In this document: positions 42,932-54,556 of the stretch, one piece after another
Position numbering within the stretch: position 1 is the first letter of the stretch
Layout: the number at the start of each line of letters is the position of its first letter
Assembly: GCA_036362985.1 (NCBI GenBank)
Contig: JAYGXS010000002.1
Location: 85,349,024 to 85,413,023 of the forward strand
Source of the DNA: Ligula intestinalis
Lineage: Eukaryota > Platyhelminthes > Cestoda > Diphyllobothriidea > Diphyllobothriidae
Direction: 5' to 3'
Length of the DNA stretch: 64,000 nt
Notes under the pieces: generated by a model
Seen by the model: the letters and a program-made list of their open reading frames with translations, nothing else
Told to the model about the DNA's origin: nothing
Database searches by the model: none
Translations under genes and position numbers: made by a program

Positions 42932-45900
42932 GGGAGGTTTCGTTGGCCTCGTACTAATTTTGTTGCGCGTCTTGGTACCCTTTCGAGGTTTTTTTGTCTT
43001 TGGCTGTCCAAGGTCTCCAGGCTTGGATGGCAAATTACAGTTGAGGTCGCACGAACGTGCCGAATACCTTGCCAAATACAACTTTGTCAAACTTAGCAAA
43101 GGCGCGCTTGATTAGATACAAGCTCGACATTGCGGATTTAGCCACTTTCAGGACGTGGAGTGATGGCTTCAGTGAAGGCGTGAACCACACCCCCAGGTCT
43201 TTCTGAGCCTCTACCTCTGGTAGCGGCGTGTGATTCAGGTAATACACCCTACGAGGCGTAGTGCTGGTTCTACCAAAGCGCATTAGGTTGCATTTGGCCA
43301 CATTGAATGGCATGAGCCAAAGGGTCGAACATTGCTCCAGTCTATGCAAATTTGCCTGGAGGTTTAATTCATCGTCTTGGTTGCGTATGACCTTCCAAAG
43401 TTTTATGTCATCAGCAAACATTGCGATTTCGCAGTCGAGTCCGCTTATGAAGTCATCAATATATATAAGGAAGAGAATAGAACCAAGAAGAGATCCCTGT
43501 GGAACCCCGCTCTCAACTGCTACCTCCGCCGACCACTGTTCGCCAATACATACGGTCTGGGTACGACCAGTCAAGAAGTTTGCGATCCACTGCAAAAGGT
43601 TTCCCCTTACCCCTATGCGGCTGAGCTTGTATAAGAGAAGTTGATGAGGCACCGTGTCAAACGCCTTCTTGAAGTCTACGAAGACTGTATGCACCGTATT
43701 CCCTTCGTCGATCGCTCGGGTCCATTGTTCTAGACAATAAAGCAGATTGGTCAATCAGGACCTTCCCCTGCGGAATCCGTGCTGCTTATCAGAAAGAAGT
43801 TGATGTTGCTCCAAAAAGTGCATCAGCTTGCGTTTGACTATGCGTTCCATAAGCTTGTAGGATATTGAGGTGAGGCTGACCGGTCTATAGTTATTTGCGG
43901 TCGCCCGACTCCCACTTTTGTGGATGGGTGAGATCCACGCTGCCTTCCAATCGGGTGGCACTTGTCCAGTATTAAGAGAAGCTCGGAAGATTAGGTATAG
44001 GGGTACTGCCAACTCTATGGCTAGCTCTTTTAATAACTTTGAAGGTATCTCATCCGGACCTGACAACTTCGTTTCTTTGAGCTGTAGAAGTTCTCGCAAA
44101 ACGGTAGCTTCCTTGAGTGCAACCGAGTCTATGGTCTGGATCACACCCACACTGCAGTTAATAGCGGTGAACTCAGCATCTCTCGTAAAGACCGACTGGA
44201 AGAAGCAGGATAGATGTTCCGCCTTTTCGTTAATCTCGGGAATTTCTACACCGTCCTTTGTTTTTGGCAGAGGAATAGGGTCTCTATTTCGAGTACATTG
44301 CCTAACGTAGCTGTAGAAAAGCTTTGGTTTTCCTACTGCACGGTTTATTAGATTACTCTCGAAGTTTTGGCGGCTGATTCGTATCAGGCTCTTAACCTTG
44401 ATTCTCTGCGCCTTATATCTATTGTACGATTCGGGGGTCCTCTCTCTGCGATAGATTTTGAACATCCTTCCTTTGCGGTTTACGTCCCTCTTTAACGTCG
44501 GCGGTAGCCATCGAGGCCTATTTGTTACTTTCTTTACCGTGACAGGACAGAAATCGGTAATTAGTCCGTCTAATACGGCTTTGAATGCCGACCAATCACC
44601 GAGAACGCACCCGGTGAATAGTTCATTCCAGTCTATCTCGCTCACTGTGGTTTTAATTTGTCTAAAGTCCCCTCTCCAGATGTTGCGTCTGGTTACCACA
44701 CTACGATCGGGAACAGAAAAGAGTGAATATTCCCACTGTAGCACTACGTGATCTCTTTTTCCGAGAGGTGGTAAACAATTTACAATGTCCACGCTATCAG
44801 GTGCTGTGGTAAGTACTAGGTCTAAGCAATAAGCTTGTTGCCCTTCGCGCAGTCTGGTCGGATATAGGACGTGCTGCGTTAGGAAAGATGCCTGTACTGT
44901 GCGCGGGAGTCTTCGATCGAAATTTACTTCTGAGCCGGGCGCAGAACTCATATTCCAGTCGATATGGGGGGCGTTAAAGTCTCCCATGACCATGACATCG
45001 GATCTCTTAGCAATTTCTTCGACTACTTCTATCAGACTAGTGTCTGACTGTTGGTTGCTCGATGGTGGACAGTAGGCCGCCATGATGTCAAGAGTCTGTG
45101 ACCCCGGTGTTCTAACGGTGAGCCATATTGCCCGAAAGGTTTTCGGATTTGTCGGACACGAGCAGGCCGTGTCTAACATAGATTAGCACACCCCCACCTT
45201 GACGCCCGACTCTATCTTTTCGGAAAACTTGAAACCCCGGGGAGAGCAATTTCCTGGTCGCCTACCGTCGTGGTCAACCATGTTTCTGTTATGCAGACGA
45301 CGTCTGGTTCCATTTGGCAAATAGTAATCTTAAGCTCATCTAATTTGGAGAGCAGGCTTTGTGCATTGGTGTACATGCACTTTAGCTTCTTTGTACGGTG
45401 TAATCCGGTTGTGACAGTCACTTCCTGACCGTCATTCGGAGTATTACGGTTTGGTTCGATGTTTTCTTCTGAATTATCTTCCTGTTGAAGATTTTCAGGC
45501 CTACCTCGCCATTCTTGTTCCTCGACTGTAGTTCCGCTACTAGTTCTCAGCGTTTCAGCCGTTCCTCCAGGGAGTAGTCTGGTTGAAAAAACCTCTTTAT
45601 GCGCGTGACGTAGGTTAGTTTTTTTATACAGAATTACCTGAACATGTTCCTTGTTTTTAAATATGATTTTTAGCGGTCTGGGTCGGAGCATTTCTGCAGT
45701 ATCTGCCAGCCTTTTCCCGATACGAACTGACCTCAGCACTTCAAATTCTTTTCCTGGCGGAAACAAATCGCTCAGGACATCGTTAAAGGAAACCATTTCT
45801 GGAGCGGTCTGAAATGTCTTCTTTTAGCCCCTGTACAACTATGCAATAATCATGATCCTCTCGGTGTCGTGTGCCCTTAGCTGAAGTTTTCGCAGCATTT

Positions 45901-46370
45901 TTTGCAGTGGGCCTGGAGCTCGAACTGGGTGGTGTGACTGCTTGGTCGTCAGAGCTGTCTGAAGTTGCTTCTTGCAACCCCTGAACAACTACACCATGAT
46001 AACCCTCCTGACGGGAGTCTTGAATTACAGTTTTGGTCACCTTCGCTGCAGTGGGCCTAGAGCTCGAAACGGATGGTGTGACTGCTTGGTCATCGGATCT
46101 GTCTGAAGTTGTCTCACCGGTGTCTAAGTTGTCCACTATGGCGGCCTGTACTTCAGGTATAGGCATCCTTTGTTCTTCTTTAGGCGGTCCATGCGTATGC
46201 ATTGAAGTCATCGCTTTTTCCATCGCAGCGATGGTCTGCTGGAGGAGTTTTTTCATATTTTCCATTTTACCTTCAAGTTTGCTATACTTAGAGGCTAGAA
46301 TATGATATCCTTCGCATCGGTTCTCTGTGTGCATCGATCGTACCCAATTAGTCAAGCTTTTCGATCGCCC
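42925..46370 (-). pseudogene. CR1-like LINE: ORF1-like region, endonuclease and RT, few lesions
   Basis: Read on the minus strand. A basic/Ser-rich region (46370-45830) contains CIVVQGLKE. An RRM-like linker follows (PRPLKIIFKNKEHVQVILYK). Next is the apurinic endonuclease: MYTNAQSLLSKLDELK, CITETWL, RQGGGVLIYV, GDFNAPHIDWN. Then come a linker and the RT: SPIHKSGSRATANNYRPVSL, KQHGFRRGRS, TVFVDFKKAFDTV, ESGVPQGSLLGSILFLIYID, MFADDIKLW. Lesions are frameshifts near 45790, 45230 and 45130, a stop at 43757-43755 (after FRRGRS), and a stop at 43037-43035 (Tyr to stop after FVRPQL). After that a decayed continuation (IQAWRPW...RATKLV) ends near 42925, so the RT C-terminus is missing. Non-LTR retrotransposon, CR1/Jockey group. 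Confidence 0.92.
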
Positions 46371-46374
46371 GTTA

Positions 46375-46460
46375 CAGCGTGCGGCGATGGCGCAGCGGTT
46401 AGCATCGCCGTCTTGTGTTGAAGGGGTTTTGAGTTTGAGCCCCTCTCGCGGCACATTTTG
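46375..46460 (+). mobile_element. tRNA-like unit next to LINE 5' end
   Basis: A-box-like TGGCGCAGCGGTTAGCATCG, a T-arm-like GGGGTTTTGAGTTTGAGCCCC split by an extra base, and roughly pairing ends (TGCGGCGA, TCGCGGCA). The B box is imperfect, so it is a tRNA pseudogene or SINE head and not a working tRNA. Confidence 0.45.
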
Positions 46461-46470
46461 CATTTGACTT

Positions 46471-47517
46471 CTCGTTTGAATTATTTTCGCACGACAAGTT
46501 AAATTTCCACAAAAAGGTTCAAATATGAAGCCTTACCTCATATACGAGACAGATAGCCTAAGTCGTCGCTTAGCTAATGTAAGAATACGTTAAAGGCGAT
46601 TCTCCTTACTTAAGACGATTGGTTTTAGAATTTAAGAAGCAGAACTTTGACGGACTACTAGAGCAATGTCTAAACGTGGAAACTTTGTTCAGGGTTGGTA
46701 AGAGCAGGCGTAATAACTGAGCTAGTTTAATTTCTAACTATGCAGTAAGTTACTCCAATACTGGTATCAAAGGAAATGTGATACAATAGAATTTAGCGAC
46801 TCAGCCTTTGCTCCTTCGTGTGTACTAGCGTCTGAGGATTTCACCAGCACCAGCGTTGTAGAAGTTTGGTTGGTCCGATCTCGTTTAGAAAGATTTTCGA
46901 CGATTGTCTGCTTTGCTAGTCACGACGTAACTGTGCGAGCAGATGGATTTAGACCCTGGTGGCGACTGAGGAAAGGAATACTGTAGTATGGTTTGTTTAG
47001 GGAACAAATTTTGTGAGTATCCGGCTTTGTACGTAAATCAAGTGTGTTGATCTTGACACACTATCTTTTGCTCGTTGGAAACAAGTATTTTCCTCTTGAA
47101 AAGCCACTGCTTAAAAATTTAAAACCGCGCGGGGGCAGGATTTTTTAAAGGTCAGGTTTATTATACTGCGAACTGTGCTGATTTGTCGTAGGAATGGATT
47201 TCCGGCAGAAGTACCATTGGTATCGCACCTTATATACGACTAGCCCCATCGTTCTGTCTTACGAGAACGTGGCCAGGGTTATACTTGCCTGAATGAAGGC
47301 AAATAAGCCCAAAGCCGTTTTGTACCAAGTAACCCCCAAAGGCTATCGCCGCTCTCTACTTCAATAGCTTGATCGACTCCAGCCTGACAGGTATTTACCT
47401 ATTGGTGACCCTTACCACCCATATGAATTTTTTTACTTCGAAAATCCGATTGGATCGGTATGCGACTATTCCTATGTGAATGTACATATTATAGGCAGAA
47501 GTGCATTGCCGAAGAAA
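46471..47517. other. No recognisable feature
   Basis: About 1 kb with no coding family or repeat identified. Confidence 0.4.
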
Positions 47518-47670
47518 CCAAGCGAAACAGGAATGGCCAATTCTGGATTATTAGCTATAATCAGTTAGCCTTACCTTACCCCAGATAGTGCATCACTCGA
47601 GGCTCGTACCCGTGACCTGTTGGTCAAAAATCCAACGCTCTAACCGTTGAGCCACGGACTTGCTCTCTTG
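47518..47670 (-). mobile_element. tRNA-derived SINE S1, copy a
   Basis: The minus-strand head has GTGGCTCAACGGTTAGAGCG as A box, a TTGG/CCAA anticodon stem and GGGTACGAGCC as B box. The body ends in CCAGAATTGGCCATTCCTG, the same as at 54885. Confidence 0.75.
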
Positions 47671-48317
47671 CTAGTTTAGCTAGGGAAATTGACACTAGTG
47701 GATGAACGCTCACCGAGCGATAGTCAAGTTTTCGCAGTCGAAGGACATTTTCGAGGTTGTGGCTGACGGGAAAAGCTTGCTAGCACCTCATGTGACGAGG
47801 ATTCAGAGAAAGAAGAAAAGGAATTATAAGCTAAACTTTAACGGTAGGAAATTATTAAGACTTATGAGACTTTCTGAAAGATGAAAAATGTTTTCGAAGA
47901 GTCCAGACAACATGCAGATTCTCGAGAGCAGGAAAAGATTTCTTACAATGACGCCAAAATCAATTTTAGTCGAGTATACATTGGGTTGAGGGAAAATCCA
48001 GGGATGTTTTCATTGCACTCAACAATTTCTTTGGGAGTCCAAACGAAAAGATAAACGATATTCAGCAAAATTCGGTCACTTACAAAGAAAACTCTATTTT
48101 CAATTTCGGCCCGCTCTACTTGACAAAACACTGTCAACCAATCGGCAGTAAATATAGGCTGGATGCAACGCTTAACCCGTCAGGTCACATGCAAGTGTAG
48201 CGTACTTTACCGTTCCTAAGCTTTTGGTCTTCTATACGGAGTTGTGCCGATTGCCAAACTTTTAAAATATACCAACTACAGATTGCATGCAATTATAATC
48301 AGTAGCAATTATTTTGT
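47671..48317. other. No recognisable feature
   Basis: Short frames only; nothing recognised. Confidence 0.4.
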
Positions 48318-48560
48318 AGTTCAGAAGACGAAGATGCGATCACTGGAACAAGAGTTTTATTTGCCTGACGCTTCGGATTCCGTCGGGAATCCTTAGTCAT
48401 AGGTAATCGTAAACAGGTCTGAGACATGCGCAGATAAGGGGTGATACATGCACAGATTGCACGGTATTTATAGTTCACAGCGGTCACCCGCATGCGTACT
48501 ATAATTGTCAGTTCTTGTAGTAACCGCCTGAGGTCTTAATTGGTGCAGTGATTGCTCATT
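48318..48560 (-). ncRNA. PLE-1 tail, degraded hammerhead region
   Basis: Minus strand: CUAUGACUAA, GGAUUCC CGAC GGAAUCC (a perfect seven-pair stem II), GAAGCGUC, AGGCAAATAAA, tail TTCCAGTGATCGCATC. The core A6/U4 positions are altered, so catalysis is unlikely. Confidence 0.5.
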
Positions 48561-49239
48561 ACTTGCCACAGCGTTCTTGTCCGCGACGTGTCCGTGTCGT
48601 GTCAGACATAGCCAATGCAGCAGCCGAAAGCGGCAAAAGCAGAACTGTCTGGCACAGTTCAGGAAGTTTGCCTGAGGGGCGGAAACGACAGATTTGGCCT
48701 GGCCGCGAATTGCTGCCACCAACTGCATACAATAAAAGTGCCACGGATAGACTTAAAATAAGCGGCAAATGTCGCTCAAACGGACGGAGTAGGGAATCCA
48801 CAGGTGAATATTAATCACCACTGGTTGGTGAGAACACGAGTATGAGAACATGTAAAATTGCAGTTGTGATAAGACAGCAAGACAAGGTACGCTGGGAATG
48901 GTCATGATTGGAGGGAGACCAGGAAAAGCGCTAGGTCGCGCAGATGAAAAGGGGTTGATAGGGCTGAGCGAGACGACTTATCAGCGTAAGCCGAGGGCAG
49001 CGAAATAGCAAATCCAAAAGCAAATAAATTAGCAGGGAAGGCACCAAGGTACTTGAGGATGTCATATAACTTCAGTGTGGATGGCCGACCTTGCTGATTA
49101 ACTAAAAATGACAAGGTATCTGCCTACACGACGTTCAAAATCAACAAGTTTTTGGTTAACAGAGGCATGAAAACGTATTCCCACTCATGGGTCTTCGCCC
49201 GAACTAATGGCCGCAAAGTCTTTCCATAATATGCGCCTC
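48561..49239. other. No recognisable feature
   Basis: Overlapping frames on both strands near 48550-48810 without a known family. Confidence 0.4.
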
Positions 49240-49800
49240 TCAAAAGTCAGGTATATCTCCAAGTACAAAAAGATGGCCTTAATCAGGTCTCAATGTGGGC
49301 GTCAGCAAATAGCCTTCTAATAAACGACCAGAAGTCAGTCCTTTGTGTTTTCCGACTGCGACTCTCTCCCAGTCCTAAACCCTTAGATGTTCTGCCCAAT
49401 GAGGCATCCTCTTTTCGATACCTTGATGTAACTCTGGCATCTAACCTTTCAGTTACACTTTATTAAAATTCGTAACCTTCTATAATAAGTCCGCCGTTTA
49501 CGTTCAAACCACACACCACAATCCTTAATGTGCCGATTTATAGACGCCTGCATTCTGTCCCTCATTCTTTACTGTGTACAGTTTTCATTCTTTCTGTTAA
49601 TTTATAAACGTATCCTCTGAATACTCTCGTCAGCTGCCGGTGTTTTAGCTGATAGGATAATACAGCGGCACTTAAAAACGGTCAAGCCATTTGATGCTCC
49701 CATTATTGGTGAGGTCGCTAATGCTTTTCACTCTGAACTAATGGCCGCGAAGTCTTTCCGTACTATGCACCAAAGCTTCCGTGGAAAAAGTAGCTTGTGT
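49240..49800 (+). pseudogene. LINE-A remnant, copy 3
   Basis: gtcagcaaatagccttcta, cgaccagaagtcagtcc, tctggcatctaaccttt and cgtatcctctgaatactctc match copy 1 (7970-8310). Frames are broken throughout; the 3' end is missing. Confidence 0.7.
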
Positions 49801-50094
49801 AGTTCCATCTGGGTTTTCAAAACCCGAGTCTGCTGTCTTACGTGACTGGTGGGATTGGGGGGTTTTATGGGTGGGAAAAAACGGCTGGACGAGAAAGGGA
49901 CTTTGCAAATATCAGTACAAAAAGTCGTAAAATTTTGTTGAAATAGATTAATGCGGCAGCTATATAGCGATGGCGTTGAGCGTGTAAATAGAAAAAAAGG
50001 TGCAAAAAAATCGACATCACATCAAGCTCGAATCGACGTCGAAAAGCCTGGAAATATGGAGTTTTATGCTGAAAACTCCCCTTTTTCCCAAAAC

Positions 50095-50190
50095 ATAATT
50101 ATAATGGACTTTTTGAAGACTCGATTTTCTGAAGATCTTCTTTTTTCATCATATCATCTCGAAATGCAACTTACTTCACTTATCCAAATA
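50095..50190 (-). repeat. Short dispersed repeat, copy 2
   Basis: Reverse complement of 5150-5240: cgattttctgaagatcttct and aaatgcaacttacttca. Confidence 0.6.
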
Positions 50191-50419
50191 TAAGTCGTTT
50201 ATTATTAATGATAATAATAATCTGGTAAACAAATATCATTGGGTAAATGCATAAGACAGTCATTTGTAATGTTTTGTATTAGAATTCTAAATTTCCATTG
50301 ACTGGCTGCTGTGAACAGCAGGATGTGTTGTGGCCTATCTACTTGAGGGCTAAATTGAAGCAATCCATATATCACTTCTAACTCCTGACCTAAGCAATGT
50401 GTATGTATCGTTAGAGAGT

Positions 50420-50645
50420 TTCGCTGACCTGGGGCGAGGTCACTGAGGTATATATTTTTTATATCATCACTAAACCCCAATGAACCCACGGCGGGCACAA
50501 TTGTAAGTTGAAGGTTGTTCACTGACCTTGGGCGAGGTCACTGAGGTACATTTTTTACTAGCATCACTAACCTCAACGGGACCAACGGCGGTCACGCGTA
50601 AAATGAAAGATGTTCTCTAACACTGGGAGAGGTCATTGAACCTTT
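50420..50645. repeat. Tandem repeat, about 95-base unit, 2.3 copies
   Basis: gacctggggcgaggtcactg (from 50425), gaccttgggcgaggtcactg (from 50523), and a diverged cactgggagaggtcattg (from about 50620), each followed by a T-rich stretch, atcactaa and ggcgggc/ggcggtc sequence. Confidence 0.8.
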
Positions 50646-53029
50646 TTTCCTTCTTTTTTAGGAACCTCAATACTTCAGATGATGTATCTAGCTGTCTATT
50701 TTCTTGCGTAAAGGTGTCTTCCCGCTCTTGAACCGCAACTGCATGAGAAGAATTTTCGCGCGATCATCAGTGATGTGTCTAAGGCGAATGCTAATCGTTA
50801 CTATGTAAAGATAACGAATGATATGTGTTGCAATTGTAAGTGCAACTGTTGCTTCTTTTCTAGCGAGATAAGTCGCGGCAATGTATTGGCAAGGCTGGGT
50901 GGAGGAGGAAAAAGAAAAGTAGGCAGCGATACAGTAGCGGGGTTGCTAATACTGGTTGAAGAAGCAGGACGCGATCCGCAGCTACTACTCCGCCGACTTA
51001 AATGAACAGGCAAAAATATGCCTACTGAAACGAATAAAGGAGTTAATTTATTGATTCTTTCAAAAATAGGACTACTCACGCTAGGCTTACCACAGCATAA
51101 GTGCGGAAGCCTATATGAAATGTTTTGAACAGGAAAAAGCTGTTGACAGCAGTATATACCATCTAATACACAGCAGTTTGAAGGAGTTTGATCGTTTGAA
51201 TTGCAAATCTGGATAATCGCTTAGCTGTTTAAGCTATCAAAGACGTTTCATTCCAAGCCGGTAGACAATCGGATGCCTTCGGGAATCGAGATGATGGCTG
51301 ATAAGACAATACTAAGACGCAGACAGGTTAAAAAGTGCAAATTGTTGTATGCTATTTAAAAGCATGTAAACGCCTATCGTCAGGCTCTCATTGGCTTTTT
51401 ATTCCAATACGTACGATTCCTTGTATCACCTAAAGCTGAACAGAACAAAACTCAAATTAGGCTGCTGAATAGTAAGATAGAAAGTGAACTCTAGCACTCG
51501 ATTGGACCACACAACTTTTTTCTTCAGCTAAAAAATGTTACAACCTTGGAACTCGGTACCAAACGAGATGGTTTCTGCTGACACCATTGCTGATTTTCCG
51601 AGAAGACTTGATGGCAGTATATTTGATAAAAGGCGACTGTCACAACATGATCTCTCATGACCAGCCTTGTAAACATTTTTCTGGCTCTTATTGGTTTTAG
51701 TGCTGTTTTGCATTGCTCCACGACAACTCACTCGAATATACGATATGCTTACTTTCTACATCTTCATACTGACTGCAGCAATGAACTGGGGTCTTTAAAT
51801 TAATAGGATCCTCAAAGGCATTACTGGTCTGTAGCCCTTCAACTATACTGTCGCGCCAAAATTAACTTTCAACGGCTGTTCTGCTGTGGCAGTGACTTAT
51901 GATCGTGAGTCAATATTTGAGTTGAAGTTGTGGGTTATTAAAACAGGGGTAGTCTGAAGAAAGAAGATTGAAAAGTCTCAAGCTTTACTCGGGCTTCCTC
52001 GTCAAAAACAGTGACGCATAAAGAGCCAGTAAAGTAACCTACACATAGTGGTACAGGAGCTTTTATGAAGGAGAACTTTATTTTTACATATAGCAGACGG
52101 ACGTGACCACTGAAATGCCAAAAGTCTACCAAATTTACTATGACAGTGAATTGACGTAATGAACTATGTGATTTGAAGGGTAGTTTGCGAGAGGACCTTT
52201 CATACTCTATAAGCCAGTTGAGACAGGAATGGACAAAATAACGTTCTACTTATTTCTTATGAGTAAAACGTTCTGGTAAGTTTAATGAATATGATGTTCG
52301 CGAATAAAGCAACGCGCCTGTGATACGAGATCACTGTCACCGTGAGAGAGGGGAGTAGACTTGACCGGATGTCCCAAAACTAGGCCTTCAGAGTGACCAT
52401 ACGCATTCGCGTTGCGTTTTTGCAGATAATCTATTGCATTTCTGGGTATTGTTGCTGCTTCTCCAACACCAGCAACGACCTTTGTCGGTACATTTGCCTG
52501 CATGAGAAAAAAATAAACGTACAAATAATGAAAGGATAGTTAAGAATAATTAGGCATAACCAACATGTAAAAAGGGCGCAAAAAAGCGTTGTTTGAAACA
52601 AAACAACGAATAGTGAAAGGGCGTGGGTTTGAGAAGTCAACGCTACAGCTCACCCCAGCGATCATATCTGCTACTCCTTCGCAATTACTTCATGGGACTC
52701 GCAAGTTCACTTGTGTCGGAAGTTAGATTGTTGCAAACGGCTATAGAGGATTCAATACGTCAAAAAATTTCTGACATTCATTTCTGGGACTTGCGCATTA
52801 CCGGTTGCCTTAGTTAGTTATTTTCATGGCCATTGTATTTTAATAGGGACAGGGAGACGAGGCGCGAACATGCACCCATAAAACCGGCAGTTATACTATG
52901 ATTAGTTGATGAATGGTCACTTATCAATATCGGGACTCACTCGTCCTGTTCTGCCTTGGGACTCACTCTAAAACCCTGTCAGCAGTCACACAGTCACTAG
53001 TTTTAAAGGCAGATGAACCTTGCCGACAG
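50646..53029. other. No recognisable gene or repeat
   Basis: About 2.4 kb. Frames near 51524-51731 and 52282-52524 have no recognised domain. I see no tRNA-like unit or shared repeat. Confidence 0.4.
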
Positions 53030-53175
53030 AGACAAAGGAGGCTGGAATGACTATTTCTGGCTAATAAGTCGTCACCAGCCAGCCGTACCCAACTCTGGCT
53101 GGTACACCATCCGAGGCTCGAGGCGCAATGATCTAGAATGCTTGACTTTTAATCAACAGGCCTTGGGGTTGGATA
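53030..53175. mobile_element. SINE S1, copy b, rearranged head
   Basis: The body (aatgactatttctggctaat, cgtcaccagccagccgtacc) matches the S1 body at 54898. The adjoining tRNA-like unit reads on the plus strand (gcgcaatgatctagaatgc, cttgacttttaatcaacagg; Lys-like TTT anticodon position), unlike the other S1 copies. The head may have been replaced or inverted. Confidence 0.5.
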
Positions 53176-53389
53176 TGGCTGGCTGAGGACTGCTAAATGG
53201 GCCAGCAGTTTTCATTCGAGCCTCCCTTGTCTTTGTAGGCAATATTCAGTTTGACTACCACTAGCAGCGATGTCCAGTATGTCCCATACGGAATAGATAC
53301 AGAACAATTATATACGCGTCGATTAATGATTTACTTTATCTAAGAAAGTGTCCATCTCCTGTCTTCCATCTGCTATTACAAAAATAGCA

Positions 53390-53890
53390 TCCACTTATCG
53401 AGAATAGGAATAAATGTCCTTTATAGCAGAGGAGAGTTGGCTGCTCTCCAGTTTGCCCATGAAAGCATCAGCTAATAGAGGTCTAAGCGGTGATCCCATC
53501 GCTATGCCATCGCTATGCCATCGATTTGGCATTGCACGTTTACCTTGCAGTGGAAGAGCAATTCCGTTAGGTCTTCGACCAGCATGCCGATTGAAAAATC
53601 CTATTTAAAAACCTAGTCAGACAAAAATTGTGTGGTTCATCTGAGGGGAATGTTAGTGAACAGAGACGTGACACCTAAGAACAACATCGTTTTCCCATAG
53701 AAATTTGTGCTACTTATGAACTCGACGAATTCAAAAGTCTCCCATAGGTTGTGCGGTGGTAGTTGGTGCCAAATCTGTTGCAACTTTTCTGCCAGCCACC
53801 TTGCAACTTGTGCATTGCACATATCAGTTATTGGCCGTATTGGAATGCCTCGTTTGTGAATCTTAGGCAAACCATACAACCTTGGGGACT
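53390..53890 (-). pseudogene. PLE reverse transcriptase fragment
   Basis: Minus strand 53879-53640 reads MYGLPKIHKRGIPIRPITDM, ARWLAEKLQQIWHQLPPHNL, LGVTSLFTNIPLR. A second frame near 53560-53390 reads GIAMGSPLRPLLADAFMGKL and YSR*VDAIFVIA. These are PLE RT motifs: YGLPKIHK, D.TSLFTNIP (Asp to Gly here) and GSPLGPLLA. YVDD has become a stop, V, D, A. Confidence 0.85.
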
Positions 53891-54109
53891 ATGCCTGTTG
53901 ATTTAAGGACACCTTGTTCTTTCAGTTTTCCCTTCTCTGTTCCCTAATTATGACTAGAATCTGACCTCTTTGATCTCTTTACACATCTTCTCCCCCTTAT
54001 TTACTACTGATTGGCTGCTTGTTAACTCTACACTCCCTTATGTTAATATGCGCAAAAATGTGAGGTCCAGATATCTGATCGCTTTCATCATTTCTCAAAG
54101 AAGACGAAA

Positions 54110-54205
54110 TAGAAGGTACAAAGACATGGACCAAGTTACATTGAGACTGACGTTTCGGACACTTGCTTGTTTCCATCGTCAGGGTAACGTGGTGGTTGTT
54201 ACTGT
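54110..54205 (-). ncRNA. PLE-4 tail with hammerhead motif
   Basis: Minus strand: GUUAC, CCUGACGA (core CUGACGA at 54182-54176), GGA...UCC stem II, GAA, ACGU, C, AGUCUCAAU, GUAAC. ACGUC gives a GUC triplet with cleavage after the C at 54149. GUUAC and GUAAC can form a distal stem I. It lies 3' of the PLE-4 C-terminus at 54557-54720. Confidence 0.6.
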
Positions 54206-54556
54206 TTGCCGGGACTGTCTCAGCCTTGCTGCATGCCGGGTATTATAGCCGTGCTCGGTGCACAAACTTTGACCTGCTCGTTCGCTGCTGACTCCGTGAG
54301 ATTGACCGCTGGGGGGCTCGTGTGACCTTTGTCCCCTTTGCGGATGTCTTAATTGTTGGCAGGTCTGCGTGCTTACTGGCCTGTCACTCGTCCACCGGCG
54401 GACTAATTACCTGTTGCTGCCCGCATGAGTTCATGTCAACCTCGTGTGCGCGGTAGCGGTGGGGTAGCTTTCCACGCTGGTCACCTAGTCCCTGGCTGAC
54501 CCCTCTCCTATCTTCCCCTGATTTCAGTTTTACTCCACGCTTGTGTCTTCTTCACC
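54206..54556 (-). other. PLE-4 3' UTR
   Basis: Sequence between the PLE-4 C-terminal codons and its hammerhead tail. No gene recognised. Confidence 0.45.

Noticed and set aside
43261..44310. Plus-strand frames of 127 and 130 residues, and others within 43261-46305
   Set aside because: They are antisense shadows of the CR1-like LINE on the minus strand.
46375..46460. Functional tRNA gene
   Set aside because: The B box and anticodon arm are degenerate.
50420..50645. CRISPR-like array
   Set aside because: Only two to three diverged units of about 95 bases, no short identical repeats with unique spacers, and a eukaryotic setting.
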